This document shows, one piece after another, positions 34,365 to 46,790 of a stretch of 64,000 nt of DNA. Position 1 is the stretch's first letter, and each line of letters opens with the position of its first letter. The translations under genes and the position numbers were made by a program. This stretch comes from Ahaetulla prasina (lineage: Eukaryota > Chordata > Lepidosauria > Squamata > Colubridae), in contig NC_080541.1 in assembly GCF_028640845.1 (NCBI RefSeq), forward strand, positions 34,253,935 to 34,317,934. Direction: 5' to 3'. Under the pieces are notes generated by a model. It did not search any database, had not been told where the DNA came from, and saw nothing but the letters and a program-made list of their open reading frames with translations.

Positions 34365-35412
34365 GTCTAGCAAACAATTCTCTGATTGATTGGGTACCCT
34401 ACTTCTTCCATAAATTGAGAAATGGGCCAATGAAAGGGAGTAAAGCCCAGGTAATAAGTTTATCTTGGCTGAATTGTTTCAATCCAATGCTGATTGGTGG
34501 GGAACAATGCTGGTATCCCTGTTTGCCTTTATGAACAAACGCCCATCTGCCAAATAACTAGGCATGGTATTTATCACACAAATTTATAAATGTGGTAGGA
34601 AACATCTATCTTTTCTTATATGGGGCATCTATCTTTTCTTATATGTGATAAAGGAATGTGTTTATGTCTATATGTATCTCTCCTAATGTCATGTTATCAT
34701 GTCTGTCTGCATTTGGGTGTTATGTGTACGCTTGAGAAGCATAAAAGAGGGATAAGACGATCAAATTTTCAAAACTTTGCTCTGCCCTAAGCGATGGTTA
34801 TTATTAGTCTGTTTAATGTTATTATCAGTTCTCACCATGCTCAGCACAGAATCACAAAGATAAATAGGAGGTAAAAATAAAGCACAATGCTGAACGAGTA
34901 ACGGCTAATTCCAGGACCCTGATTGCACTGGGTGAAGGAGCACTGAGAATGTTATTTCAAGCTTTCCACGGGGGAATTCTCCACGACCTTGCTAATGGAC
35001 AAACACAAAGTGTGAGAAAACACAGGCTGGGCTTTAAAGTGTGGACTTAAAAAAAAAAACTATCAAAAATGAAGAGTAAAATAGCATGACGGGGTATGGA
35101 GAGGAATTTAACTTTTAAAGCAGCTGTTTAAATCTACAGAGAAGGAGATACTCCATTGAGAGTTGTGGAGGATTTATGATTTAAAGCAACTTTACCATGG
35201 TATGTAAAAGATTAATGGCAGGAGCTGAATTAAAGAGTGCATTCTTTAATATGGAACATATTCCCTCTCTTCTCCCGCCTCCCTTACAAATTTCTTCCTT
35301 GAGGCATTTAAATGTACAGCTCAGTGATAAATGATATAAAGTATTTGAGAAAGCAAATTGCTGATAGACTACTTGAAATCTCTGAACAACATTTGGATTT
35401 ATAATCAAATTT
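34365..35412. other. Unique DNA, possible conserved non-coding element
   Basis: A 24-bp unit (atctatcttttcttatatg) is tandemly doubled near 34605-34645. About 34880-35040 is balanced in composition and free of repeats, a plausible regulatory element, but this needs alignment to judge. No coding exon was seen. Confidence 0.35.
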
Positions 35413-35527
35413 ATGTTCTACACATTTTAATTTTGTGTATCGATGTTTTATATGCCTGTGAACCGCCCTGAGTCCTTTGGGAGATAGGGCGGTATATAAA
35501 TTTAAATAATAAATAAATAAATAAATA
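35413..35527 (+). mobile_element. L2-type LINE 3' tail
   Basis: AACCGCCCTGAGTCCTTTGG and agggcggtatataaattt, then AATAAATAAATA. Only ~115 bp remain. Confidence 0.8.
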
Positions 35528-36039
35528 GGCATCTGTGCCTAAACGTGATGATGCCAAGTTGCATTGTGCATTGTGACGTCACAACGCAAGCTGTGAATTT
35601 TGGCCTTATGTTGCAATGTCACATACATATATAAAAGATGGAGTTTGGATTATGAATTGGAGCACCTGTTTTCTCACTTTCCATCCAACTCTTCTGGCAT
35701 TTTTCTCACCCACATACAAAAGGGGTGAGGATCTGAATTGATGGGTCCTATAATCTTGATATTTTTTACCTTTGCTGGATTAAGACTTTATTTGCATTTG
35801 TGGTCCAGAAGGACAAGCTAGGCGTGTTTCTTTTGTACTATCCTTCTAGATTCACAGCAGTATCCCTACACAAGCTGCTCAGTTCCACTCACAATTGGTG
35901 TTTGGTACACTTAGATTGATAGTTCAGTGGATTTTAATAGGCTGTCCTTGGAAATAAGGTTGGAAATGGCTCATGATTTCATGGCCCCATTGGCTTATTC
36001 CAGGTCACTATGGAAGTGGTATAAAAGGGAAGTCTCATG
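35528..36039. other. Unique DNA, no gene seen
   Basis: Nothing recognised. Confidence 0.45.
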
Positions 36040-36136
36040 TTACATATATGTTTATATACTATATAACCTTTCTGTATGATGCTTACATATATTGTTGTGA
36101 CAAAATAAATAAAATAAAAAATAAAAAATAAATACA
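36040..36136 (+). mobile_element. Probable CR1-group LINE 3' tail
   Basis: ttacatatattgttgtgaca then AAATAAATAAAATAAAAAAT. This resembles the reverse complement of the tail at 61236 (tgttgtgtttgacaaataaa). Confidence 0.5.
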
Positions 36137-36367
36137 TCTGGTCTATACCTCAGAACAATGGAGGCCTGATCTGGTCAGGAGTGCGTTTGTTCTGGCATGT
36201 ACTCTACTGGCGCCATTAATCTCTGCACAGAACTCAGATCAGTTAGAAGGCCCACCTCTCTCCATACATCTAATAGATTCAATTAGTTTTCAGAATGTAC
36301 TTGGAGAGTTTGCATAGAGTCATTTTGTTCCAATAGTCTGGAAAATTATGCCAGTCTGCAAACTTTC

Positions 36368-36961
36368 TTTTTTTTCTTTTTTTTCTTGAAAAAGTTTTAC
36401 AAAATTTACCCCCCCTTCCCCCCTCCCCTTCCCCTCCTTCACAAACCCCTCCCCTCCCCCGACTTCCCGGAACAAACACAAGGTATAGTAAAATTAAAAC
36501 AAACATATACTAAAAATTTTTCCTTCCTAACTAAATTATAATCCTACAATTCTCATCAATTCCTAACTTCCCCCAAAACAATCAAAAATAATACGTCCTA
36601 ATCATTCAAAGGCAGTCTGATAACTCTTAATCTGATATTTGTTTTGAATATAGTCAATCCATTTTTTCCATTCAGTTAAATATCTTTCTTGCGTATTGTC
36701 TTTCAAAAAGGCTGAGATTTTTGCCATCTCAGCCAAATTGGTAACTTTCAATATCCATTCTCCTATTGTAGGTACTTCTTTTTTCTTCCAATACTGTCCT
36801 ATTAATAATCTTGCCGCTGTTATTAAATTTAAATTTAAAATTTTGGATTCTGCAAAATGTTTTGAAAAAGAAGATAAAGTTCCTGCCGCAAGTTTTTTTG
36901 CTGGGAATTATCACGGACTGTACAGTAATTGAGACTAAGTTGATTTTAAATTTAATAACAG
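36368..36961 (-). mobile_element. L1 LINE 3' fragment, 594 bp, with 12-bp target duplication
   Basis: A perfect 12-bp duplication ctgcaaactttc flanks it at 36356-36367 and 36962-36973, and a T-rich run (poly-A on the element strand) follows the left copy. On the minus strand about 36620-36830 encodes the final part of L1 ORF2, recognisable by ARLLIGQYWKK, VPTIGEWILKV, LAEMAKISAF and ERYLTEWKKWIDYI. A pyrimidine-rich 3' untranslated region follows. It is 5'-truncated and non-functional. Confidence 0.88.
36620..36930 (-). pseudogene. L1 ORF2 C-terminal remnant
   Basis: The C-terminal tail of an L1 ORF2 protein (endonuclease/reverse transcriptase of an autonomous LINE), with all catalytic domains missing because of 5' truncation. 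The reading frame ends at about 36620 after IDYIQNKYQIK. The L1 assignment rests on the AQYWKK...PTIEEW...LAEMAKLTA-type word order of the family tail. Confidence 0.75.
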
Positions 36962-36973
36962 CTGCAAACTTTC

Positions 36974-38286
36974 CTGTTTAGGAAGGTTGTTGGTGATGAT
37001 TGCTGTGAACTGTCATTTTATAAAGAAATGATAGCTAGCTAGCTTGCTAGATAACATCAACAACAGATAGACAGATGTTGCATTTGTGAAGCATTCTTGA
37101 AGAAACAGATTATCTGGACCCTTTTCAGTTAGGGTGCAGGTCTGGACATGTTGCTCTTATTATGACCTATCACAGGATCTATATTTAAGGAATTTAGTTT
37201 TAATACACTAAATACATGGTTAGGACCATGTGGAACACAACATGCATCACTTATCTGCATTTTCCAATTCAAGCTACAGCAAAAGGACAAAACTATCCGG
37301 TTTTTAATAAAATGACTATATGCCCACCATTTTCAAAGAAAATGTCAATAATTGCTTTAAAGTCTGCTCAAGTTAGTTTGGTATTTACATCTGGATCTCA
37401 GCTACAGTGAAGAATACCTTCATATGCATCTTTGGGCACCACTATAAATAGCAGAGAACAACATATGCATAAGATTAAATTTATCCAATTAAAAAAAACC
37501 CGAAGACATATATACAGAACAAAGAATGTCCAATTTAAGTTGTTTCAAGGATGTCTTGTTGTTGCTTAAAGAAATATAGAGTGGGAAATGAAGCCTATAC
37601 TTTTCCCTCTTTGAAGCTCCCGGAAACATTTATCATCTTTAATAGCCTCCGTTCCTGTTTTTAGCAGAGGCTTAATCAAGTGTGGGGTAGGAGAAGTTAT
37701 ACTACAGTTATACTACATTAAGTTATACTACATTATCCAAAGACATCAAAATGAAATACATCATAACTACAGCATCATCGGGGTTAGTAATTCAGTTATG
37801 AAAAGCATCAAATAGTTTCCATCCAATGCAAAAGACAGAAAACGGAGAATGCTCATGAAAAGACCAACCTAAATCTCAACTTTGTGCAACCCACACTTTA
37901 AATGTATGTGCATTATTGACATTGTGTCAGAACCTATCAGTGAAATCTGTCACTGTCTCCTTCCTCTCTCTCTCTCCCTCTGTGTGTGTGCATGTGTTTG
38001 TCACTCCCCTAGCTCAGTTTTATCACATTGCAAGCAACCTGCTCTCTTGGCCCTATTTACTGATGTAGCTGGAAGATCTCTGCAGAGCTTCCACATTCAT
38101 TTCCCCACAGAAAGCATTGATACATCTTGTCCATGTGACAAGTTTATGAGGGATGAGTCCAGTGATACTTCTCTTGTCTCCATCCTGGTAAATTATTCAT
38201 CATTGGTGCAGCATTGGGAAAACTCAGAGAGAAAATGCAGAAAAAGGATTGTGTTTCAAGGAACTGGAGAGATGAGAGTGGGGACA
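36974..38286. other. Unique DNA, no gene seen
   Basis: A gttatactaca unit is repeated three times near 37698-37730, and (TG)n/(TC)n stretches lie near 37965-38000. The 163-codon frame at 37882-38373 ends in the CA repeat and is not supported as a gene. Confidence 0.4.
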
Positions 38287-38348
38287 CACACACTTGCACA
38301 CACGCACACGCGCGCACACACACACACTCGCGCACACACACTCACAAG
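38287..38348. repeat. (CA)n microsatellite with CG interruptions
   Basis: CA repeat with cgcacacgcgcgcaca and ctcgcgcaca interruptions. Alternating purine-pyrimidine sequence is favourable for Z-DNA. Confidence 0.9.
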
Positions 38349-38846
38349 CACAGAAACTTCTGACAGAGCTTAAGGAAGAGGGCAGCGTCTCCTCATGTGC
38401 TGGAGCCTATTCTAGGCATTATTCATGCCATTTTCAGAACTTGCCATCAAAAGCTCCTTTCAAGCTTGAGCAACTATTCATTTATGCCCCCTCCTGTTTC
38501 TGGTTGCGAATGATTCAGAAGACAACACTGTCAAAGTAGGCGTGTCAGCCACTCTGTCCTAGCTAAATTCCAGTCTGAATAGGGACATTCTATCGATGTG
38601 TCTTGTCTTGTTGATGCTCACCAGTATGCTGTGGTTGCTTGTTAGCACATCCCTCTGTCAAAATAAAAAAAAGTTGCCTGGGTCTTTCTTGGTTTTAATT
38701 AGAGATGTTCAAGAAAATCGGCCATAAAAGCCTAGTCAAGAAAATGCAGTAATTCAACTGACTCCTTAGGGGACTGAGTGAAGACTATGAGAAGTATCCC
38801 TAATCTTTAAGAGCACACCATCTCTTCATGAAATAAGAGTACTAGG
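38349..38846. other. Unique DNA, no gene seen
   Basis: Nothing recognised. Confidence 0.45.
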
Positions 38847-39154
38847 CAGAGGTGGTATTCAGCTGTTTCGGACCAGTTCAGGCCAACCGGTAGTGCCGAA
38901 GATCAGTTGTCCCCACCCACGCACACCTGCTCTATCCTATCCTTTATTTCCTGCTTTGTAGCTCATCTCAATCGTGCAGCATAGCTGATTTCCCCCTCGC
39001 TCACTGTTCTACTTACCATTGCTGACTTGGAAGGTAAGCAGCTGAGCTACTAAATGCTCCATTTTTAGTGCTGCGCACAAGCGCCTTAGGAACATGCATG
39101 CACAAAATATGCACTCACTGAACCGGTTGTTAAACTGGCAGCATTTCATCACTG
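38847..39154. mobile_element. hAT-type MITE, 308 bp
   Basis: Ends CAGAGGTGGTATTCAGCTG and CAGCATTTCATCACTG. Perfect 8-bp duplication gtactagg at 38839-38846 and 39155-39162. The inner ends share accggttgg/aaccggttg words with the ACCGGTTCT family, but the middle is different, so it is a related but distinct subfamily. Confidence 0.9.
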
Positions 39155-39162
39155 GTACTAGG

Positions 39163-40139
39163 GAGTAAGAAGAATTCCACACTGAATACTGCTGTAAGAA
39201 ACTTTTATGTATTTATGTAATGGGATGTTTCTTGAATATGCAAGGTACTTGCTTGAAGCAAAGGTCTACAATGGAATTTTTTCTAAATTATATGGCTTTA
39301 AAAAAAATAGTGCATCCTAGAGTAGTCATGAGGCAATGGGTCCCACATCTAATTGAATTTATAGATTTTGAGTTTTAGAAGTTGATATAACCAATATTTT
39401 TTTTTAAAAATGGAAATTTGTCCCCCAAATTAGGACGCTCTACTCTTTCTTAATGAGTTCCCCACCAGGAAATGTAAATGTCTCTCACTGCAGTGGAAAT
39501 TCAGGCCAAACGCTCATGCAGGTTTGAGTATCTTCCTACTCACAAAACACTTGGAGTGCCACTTCTTCATTATAGAGTTTGCTTTGTGTGTGTTGATTGC
39601 ATAGCCTGCTCTTTAACATTTAATTAGGCAGGCTTATAAAAAGTGCATTTGCCATAGAAGAAATTAATCACCCTGAAGCCAAGTAGTACAAGGAATTTAA
39701 ACCTAGTAATGGGTATTTCCTGGACATAGGAGCAATAGCTCCTGCACCAAGCATGGGAGTGAGACTTATGAGTCCTCAAATGCTAGCAGGCAACTAAAAA
39801 CATAATTTCTACCAAGAAAGACATTTCCCAAAACAAAATACAATGGAGATACTGATCAGTCATTGCTCATTTAATTAAACTTGTGGAACAACTGGTATTC
39901 TCTCTAGGCAAAGTTTCTGTCCTTTTTATAGATAGAAAGTGCTTCTGGAAGTGCTGGCTGGGGAATTCTGGAAGTTGACACATTTTAAAGTTGCCAAAGG
40001 TGAGAAATCCTGGTTTAATGTTTGTTTTGCCTTATATGCTTAACCTTTACTCTTGTTTTGTGCTTATAAGGCACTTGGTACCCTTGCCTCCATCATGGAG
40101 AGTTTTATTTATCCTTACACAAAGATTAATCTCCTTCAA
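39163..40139. other. Unique DNA with an eroded MITE fragment
   Basis: About 39955-40015 holds ggaattctggaagttgac and ttaaagttgcc, a decayed half of the palindromic MITE. No gene was seen. Confidence 0.45.
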
Positions 40140-42112
40140 GTTTATTTATTTATTTTATTATTTATTTATTTGATTTCTATACCGCCCTTCTCCCGAAGGA
40201 CTCAGGGCGGTGTACAGGCAAGAATAAAACAGATGGTACAATATACAAATTTAAAAAGCAGTTAAAAAACTTATTTTAAAATTGGCCTGAGAAGTAAAAT
40301 ATATAATAAGCTAAAAAACCCCATTTAAAATTAATTTCTAAGGATTTAAAAATTTGTTAAAATCAATTTAAGCCAGCCCCGCGTGAATAAAAAGATGTGT
40401 CTTCAGTTCGCGACGGAATGTCCAAAGGTCAGGTATTTGGCGTAAACCCGGGGGACGTTCGTTCCAGAGGGTGGGAGCCCCCACAGAGAAGGACCTTCCC
40501 CTGGGGGCCGCCAGCCGACATTGCTTGGCGGACGGCACCCTGAGAAGTCCCTCTCTGTGAGAGCGTATGGGTGGTGGGAGGCATGTGGTAACAGCAGGCG
40601 GTCCCGTAAGTACCCAGGCCCTAAGCCATGGAGCGCTTTAAAGGTAGTAACCAACACCTTAAAGTGCACTCGAAAGGCCACAGGTAGCCAGTGCAGTCTG
40701 CGCAGGAGCGGTGTTATATGGGAGCTACGCGGAGCTCCTTCTATCACCCGCGCAGCTGCATTCTGGACTAACTGAAGCCTCCGAGTGCACTTCAAGGGGA
40801 GCCCCATGTAGAGAGCATTACAATAATCCAAGCGAGAGGTAACGAACACATGAGTGACCGTGCACAAGGCATCCCGATCAAGGAAGGGGCGCAACTGCCG
40901 AACCAGGCGAACCTGGTGGAAGGCCCCCCTGGAGACGGCTGTCAAATGATCTTCAAACGACAGCCGTTCATCCAGGAGGACACCTAAGTTGCGCACCCTA
41001 TCCTTTGGGGCCAATAACTCGCCTCCAACAGTCAGCCGCGGCTGCAGCTGACTGAATCGGGGTGCCGGCATCCACAGCCACTCCATCTTGGAGGGATTAA
41101 GCTTGAGCCTGTTTCTCCCCATCCAGACCCGTACGGCTTCCACGCATTGGGACAGCACTTCAACAGCTTCATTGGGGTGGCCTGGGGTGGAGAAGTACAG
41201 CTGGGTGTCATCAGCGTACAGCTGGTATCTCACCCCAAAGCCACTGATGATCTCACCCAACGGCTTCATATAGATGTTGAACAGAAGGGGCAAGAGAATC
41301 GACCCCTGCGGCACCCCACAAGTGAGGTCCCTCGCGGTCGACCTCTGCCCCCCTGTCAACACCGTCTGCGACCGGTCAGAGAGATAGGAGGAGAACCACC
41401 AATACACGGTGCCTCCCACCCCAATCCCCCCAACCGGCGCAGCAGTATACCATGGTCGATGGTATCAAAAGCCGCTGAGAGATCTATCTAATAGGACCAG
41501 GGCAGAGGAATAACCCCTGTCCCTGGCCCTCCAGAGATCATCCACCAATGCAACCAAAGCTGTCTCCGTGCTGTACCCGGGTCGGAAGCCGGACTGGAAT
41601 GGGTCTAGATAGACGGCTTCATCCAGGTATTGGGGTAGCTGTCGCGCCACAGCACTCTCTACAACCTTCGCAACAAAGCGAAGGTTGGAGACTGGACGAT
41701 AATTACCCAAAATAGCTGGGTCCAGGGAGGGCTTCTTGAGGAGGGGTCTCACCACCGCCTCTTTCAAGGCGGCAGGGAAAACCCCTTCCAACAAAGAAGC
41801 GTTGATAATCTCTTGGAGCCAGCCTCGTGTCACCTCCTGAGTGGCCAGTACCAGCCAGGAAGGACACAGGTCCAGTAAACATGTAGTGGCGTGAAGTCTC
41901 CCCAACAACCTGTCCACGTCCTCGGGAGCCACAGGGTCAAACTCATCCCAAATGGACTCAACAAGACGTGTCTCCTCTCCCTCGCTTGGATCATCCCAAT
42001 TTCGGTCCAGACCATCCCGGAGCTGAGTGATTTTATCGTATAGATAACCACTAAACTCCTCAGCACGTCCCTGCAACGGGTCATCCCGCACCTCCTGAAC
42101 TTGATAGTTCAA
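40140..42112 (-). mobile_element. L2-type LINE, longest copy (~1.97 kb)
   Basis: On the + strand it begins with TTTATTTATTTA and ccttctcccgaaggactcag (the L2 terminus, reversed) and extends through the C-terminal and reverse transcriptase coding region to about 42112. The endonuclease part is missing. It is GC-rich against the AT-rich surroundings and aligns over its length with the 3046-4800 copy. Confidence 0.92.
40403..42112 (-). pseudogene. L2-type reverse transcriptase with a 4-bp frameshift
   Basis: The upstream frame (42112 down to 41465) has VDRLLGRLHATTCLLD, LKEAVVRPLLKKPSLDP, ILGNYRPVSNLR and FQSGFRPGYSTETAL, and ends inside motif A. At about 41485-41492 an extra agat (agatagat against agat in the 3.5-kb copy) shifts the frame. 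The downstream frame (41419 down to 40403) has RWFSSYLSDRSQTVL, GVPQGSIL, catalytic YADDTQLYF, WMGRNRLKLNPSK, and the C-terminal DYCNALYMGLPL, LHWLPV and LGPGYLRDRLLL. Apart from this lesion the frame is long and well preserved, so this copy is younger than the one at 3 kb. It cannot encode an intact enzyme. Confidence 0.92.
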
Positions 42113-44101
42113 CTATCAAGTAGTCTTTTCTGAGTTTCCACTGCTTTCATTCAGGTTTCTCCCCTTTTCCCTTGACCACACTTGAGGAACCCATACCCTG
42201 GGCAGGACATGGTCACCCAACCTTCTTGTCCTCCCTTGCTCTGCTGCCCCAGAGGTGGCAGTTGGGTAAAATGAACAGATGGCTCCCTTGCAACCTTTCC
42301 ACAGGGCTGGGCATTGGCCTGGAAACTCTCCGCTCTCTGCTGTTGTGTCCCCTTCCATTTCTATTCTTTGAGAACAAACAAGACACCGTTAGAACTAAAA
42401 GAGTGCATGATAGAAAAATTAGGTGGCAGATAATTAAGTTTTGTAGCCCAATCCTTGGTTAACCATTGTGGGATTTAGCTTCCAATTGTCAACCACTGCT
42501 TCAGTTTGGAAACATCTGCTCTCTATTCTGCAGGGAAGTGCCAATCTTACAGTTGGTGCTTCAGAATCTGTTCTGAAGCAAACATCCCCCCCACTCCCCG
42601 CTTTCTCTGGAAGAAATTTTCTTACTTGTTATTACATTGCATGGCATTTGTTCCCTTAGCAGAACATATGTACCCAATCCCCTCTGTTAGAGGTTGGGAG
42701 GCTTGTAATAACGACAGGTTTTTAATTTTTGATATAGATACTAAACTCAGCGTGGAGTGGGTTTGGCTTTCCAACGTTGACGAATATACTCCAGCTTCTA
42801 TTTTTGTTGGGATGAAACCATTATGGAAATTGGTGTAGAAGTTTTTCCTTTTCATCTTGAACCTCAAAACTGGTGTCCAGAAAAGTAACCATCTCTGTTT
42901 CAGCTTCCATAGATTGACAAGTTTGGAAATATAGTACATAAAAATGTTCCACTACTACAATACTGGGTTCTTTTATTTCTCATCCTGGCCAGTATTGTAA
43001 AATTATTTAATTGCCATCTTACTTTATGATGCCCAGATCAACTTAGTATGGACTTACTTGACATGTCCATAAATACATTCACCAGCTAAGAAGCTCCTGT
43101 GCATTAGTTAGTATGCCAAGAACTAAATGGAGCCCTGAAGCAAAAGAAAAAAGAAAGTCAATCTGCAACTTGGCTCCAGTTTCCCACAAGACAACTGGCT
43201 ATTTGTTGTGTGGAAGCATACTTCAATACAGTGTGTCAACTGGTGAAATCATGAGAAAACTTGAGATGTATTCTCATTAGACCCTAATTGATTTTTAAAT
43301 ACTCTATTATGCCAAAGTTGGCATCTAATTATTTTCTTTCACTATCATGACATCTTAGTGGTAGATTGAAGATGTAATGATTGTTCAAAATGTAACACAG
43401 TGGGCAACAGAGGTTTGGCTTGAAAAAGGAGGAGGCAGTGAGGTCCCCCCTTTTTGTGTATGTGATCTGATGGACAGGTTTGATGGATTGTGCAGCACAG
43501 CAGAGAGGGATGTGTGAAGTAGCAATGGGAGGCTTGTAGATGTTGTCAGTCTCCAGCTGGGGTAGGACTTCAGTGCAGAGATCAAATACATTCCCTTTGT
43601 CAAACAAATCAGCTCAGTCTTGGGTCAGTCATATTTATAGTAAAAAAATCTAATTAGACAAACAATTGGGAGAAAAAAATCAAACAGCTTTCCATAGAAA
43701 GCTGCAAGTCATGATTGCAATGTGAAAGGGAATCTGAAAGAAGAGTCACTTTTGGAGTCTTACCAGGGTGTATGGTCAAATGGGCAATGTCAGCTGCTAT
43801 GGTCAAATGGGCAACTAATCATGTTTCTCCAATGATTAGCATCGTGTGTGGTAGTAACTTCAATCAGGCTTAAAAGGGGCAATTGAGAACATTCTAAATA
43901 TAGTTGTCAGCAAATGTCCATGGATATTCTCAATCATCCAGGTCATGGTTGTCCCAAAGGTGCTTTTTGTCAGTAAATGGATTCTATATTCTGAAGGCTG
44001 TACAGCAGCATTTCTAATTCAATGCCCCAAGCCAGATGCATTAAATTATAATCCTACAATTTGAATCAATATGGCAAACCTATCTCTAAAAATGTCTAGA
44101 C
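42113..44101. other. Mostly unique DNA, no gene called
   Basis: About 43760-43825 has a partial tandem doubling (tggtcaaatgggcaa twice). About 43920-43965 is a fragment of the 14.2-kb inverted-repeat element (catggttgtcccaaaggtgc). No gene was recognised. Confidence 0.4.
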
Positions 44102-44444
44102 CAGTGATGGTGAACCTTTTAGACACCGAGTGCCCAAACTGCACGCATGCCCAAACTGAAAGGAGTGCATATGCAAATGTGCGCATGCGCAGTGCACCCA
44201 CATGCACTGACATGCACGCATGTGCAGCAGAGACCCGAAGACCAGCTGGCCAGTGGGAGGTGGGGCATCCCAACACTGGCAGCATGGCAAGAGGTAAGAT
44301 CTTTTTCTTTCGTGAGCATCTGTTTCATTGTTTGCAGGGAAACAGAAGCTCACAAAAGAAATGCCAGGGAGATCTGACCTGGGGTGATGATGCGCATGCC
44401 AGCAGAGAGGGCTCTGCATGCCACCTTTGGCATGTGTGTCACGG
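44102..44444. mobile_element. Eroded hAT-type MITE (CAGTGATGGTGAACC family)
   Basis: Left end CAGTGATGGTGAACCTTTT as at 6384, with internal gcatgc-rich words. Flanking gtctagac (44094-44101) and ttctagac (44445-44452) agree at 7 of 8. The right terminus is decayed. Confidence 0.7.
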
Positions 44445-46659
44445 TTCTAGACTAAACTGGTCTAAAAATACCTGGAGTGGCAGAGTTGAGATGGGACTCA
44501 ACAAATAACACAACTAAACAATCACTCAGCTTCAAGACCCCAAATATTTCATCTAGCAGATTTAAAAGTAATTTACCCCTTCTCTTTAAGTGGGCAACCA
44601 GTTATTTAGGATGTTTCATTTTTGTTTGAAAATAAAAATTCTAATCCAGCCAAGCCATTATTTGAGATAAGTCTAGTTGAGAAATCCAGATATGCTGTGA
44701 CAGGTCAGGATATCTGTGATTTAATTCCAAGTCTTGGTTAGAAAGCCTGACATACAGCCAATCCATGGATAGCACCCAGATACTCTTATATAGAGAAGCT
44801 GGAGTATGGAAATTCACTTTCTAATAGGCTGAAGTGTGAGTCAGATCTGACAACAGACTCTGGGAATGGAGAAACAGAAAAAGCCAAAAATTTATTTCAG
44901 ATATGGGCCAGATATGGGCAGGCTGACTTAACACAAATTGGTTAAGAACCATTGGGCTGTCCATTGGTTTGTGACATTATCTTATAATCTGAAGGCTTGA
45001 GAGTCATCTTCAGGCCAGTAACAAAGCTCTATCAACACAAAGAGCTTTTTTCCCCCCTTCTATTCCTATGTTTTGGATGAATGCTCCCCTAAAATGATTG
45101 CCATAGAGAGTGGTCAATGAAGAAGTCAACAAAGTATTTTGTGTTCTAAGAACAAGGTTGTCAAGCACCAGGGAAACTAGGAGATCCTTGCAGTTTAAAT
45201 GGGTATAAAGATTTATTGTAAACTTAAGCTTTCAACAAGAATCTGAACTACTAATGGGCAAAGCAATTTGGTGGTAGATAAGGAATTCACAGTAGGATGG
45301 ACTTAGATCTCTTGTGGGCACAAAGGGACTCATGACAAATAACATGTTTGACTCCTGCCTTGGGATCAGCCTGGCCATCTCCTCCATGGTTCCTAAGAAT
45401 GCCTTTGGGGTCTAAAGTATATAGGGCCAAGAAATATATGTTATACTTGAGACTACAGTATATGGGGCCATGGAAATATATGTTATACTTGAGATTGGTT
45501 CTCCATCGTCTGGATTTCCTACTACTATTGATACTGGAAAATCTTTAATAGATCACTGAGAATAAGAATGATATATGACAGGTGCAAATGGCTTTGGGTG
45601 GATTTGAACCGGCTCTTCCTAGTCCTAGTTCAACACCATAATAATAACACCACACAGGCAAATCTGGGTTAAATTCAAGTATAATTGTTCTTCCCTGTAA
45701 ATATATTTACTCACCAGAACAATATTGAAAATATTTTTGGATAATCATATTTCCTTACCTAAATGTGTGCAAACATATAATTATGCTGTTACTTTTGCTA
45801 TGTGCGAAATTTTATTCTGATGATTCATGCCTACATTGGCACTTTTCTTATTTAGCTTTCGCTCACATCTGTTTCTCATAAAGAAAATCTTATTCATGTG
45901 ATGCACTAACTTGGCTACTTGCAATTACTCTTTCTTCAAGACCTTACCTTGGTTGCAACAGCAGCCTTGGATAGTTACAGATCTTCTTTTAACACATTTA
46001 GGCTTCCTTTATTTCTGTTTTTAAAACTGGAGATTTGACATTCTTACTATTTCAGGAAATGAAATTGGATTTACATTTAGACAGATTATTAAGGTATACA
46101 AATGGCTACAAGGTTTTTTTTTATTGTTTGATAGTTTATGCTCTATTTTATTTTGTTAGAAGCAAAAAAAATCAGAGTATTTTATTCTTGTGTGCAGAGC
46201 TGGATTGCTAAGTAGTTACTGTATTGTTATAACTATGTAACTGAATCCGGCATGATATGAATAGATGCAAAAATAATTGTTGATGGCAGATCATCTACAC
46301 TTTATATATTGTGGATAGTTTCAGAGCTTCATTTTTAAGTCAAACTATGAACCAGGTGAGACAATCCCATCCACTGAGGTCAACATGTCCTGTTCTAACA
46401 ACCAATTATTTGTTCACAAAGAAAGGCCAACAAAATCATTCCTTCAGTTAGGATGAATGAACTGGCTCTTTTCAGACGACGTATTTTCAACACCACAAAG
46501 AAGGCAGCAATTATTTAACAAATTTCTCTGGCTAATCTTCTGCTTATTTATTTGATTTGTAAGGCTGCTCAAGCCTACCAGGACTGTGGGTTGTGTACAA
46601 TATTAAAACAATGTAAAAGAACAAAAAGATCCAGAGGAAAAAAATAACAATCTCTAGGA
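44445..46659. other. Unique AT-rich DNA, no gene seen
   Basis: Contains the small tandem duplication listed at 45417. No coding region was recognised. Confidence 0.45.
45417..45498. repeat. 41-bp tandem duplication (2 copies)
   Basis: gtatatagggcca...gagactaca is followed at once by gtatatggggcca...gagattgg. Both halves share aaatatatgttatacttgag. The few differences show it is not brand new. Confidence 0.85.
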
Positions 46660-46720
46660 CAGGGGTCTCCAACCTTGGCAACTTTAAGACTTGTGGACTT
46701 CAACTCCCAGAATCCCCCTG
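46660..46720. mobile_element. Half copy of palindromic hAT-type MITE, 61 bp
   Basis: CAGGGGTCTCCAACCTTGGC to AGAATCCCCCTG, with flanks ctctagga and ctctagca (7 of 8). It looks like one arm plus the terminal CTG, from internal deletion of the palindrome. Confidence 0.75.
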
Positions 46721-46760
46721 CTCTAGCATACCTTTCATGACATAAGGCCAGGAATTGAGC

Positions 46761-46790
46761 TCTCTGTCTGTCTGTCTGTCTGTCTGTCTA
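46761..46790. repeat. (CTGT)n microsatellite
   Basis: About seven tandem CTGT units. Confidence 0.9.

Noticed and set aside
37882..38373. 163-codon open frame
   Set aside because: Ends in His-Thr repeats from the CA microsatellite and has no recognisable domain or splice sites.
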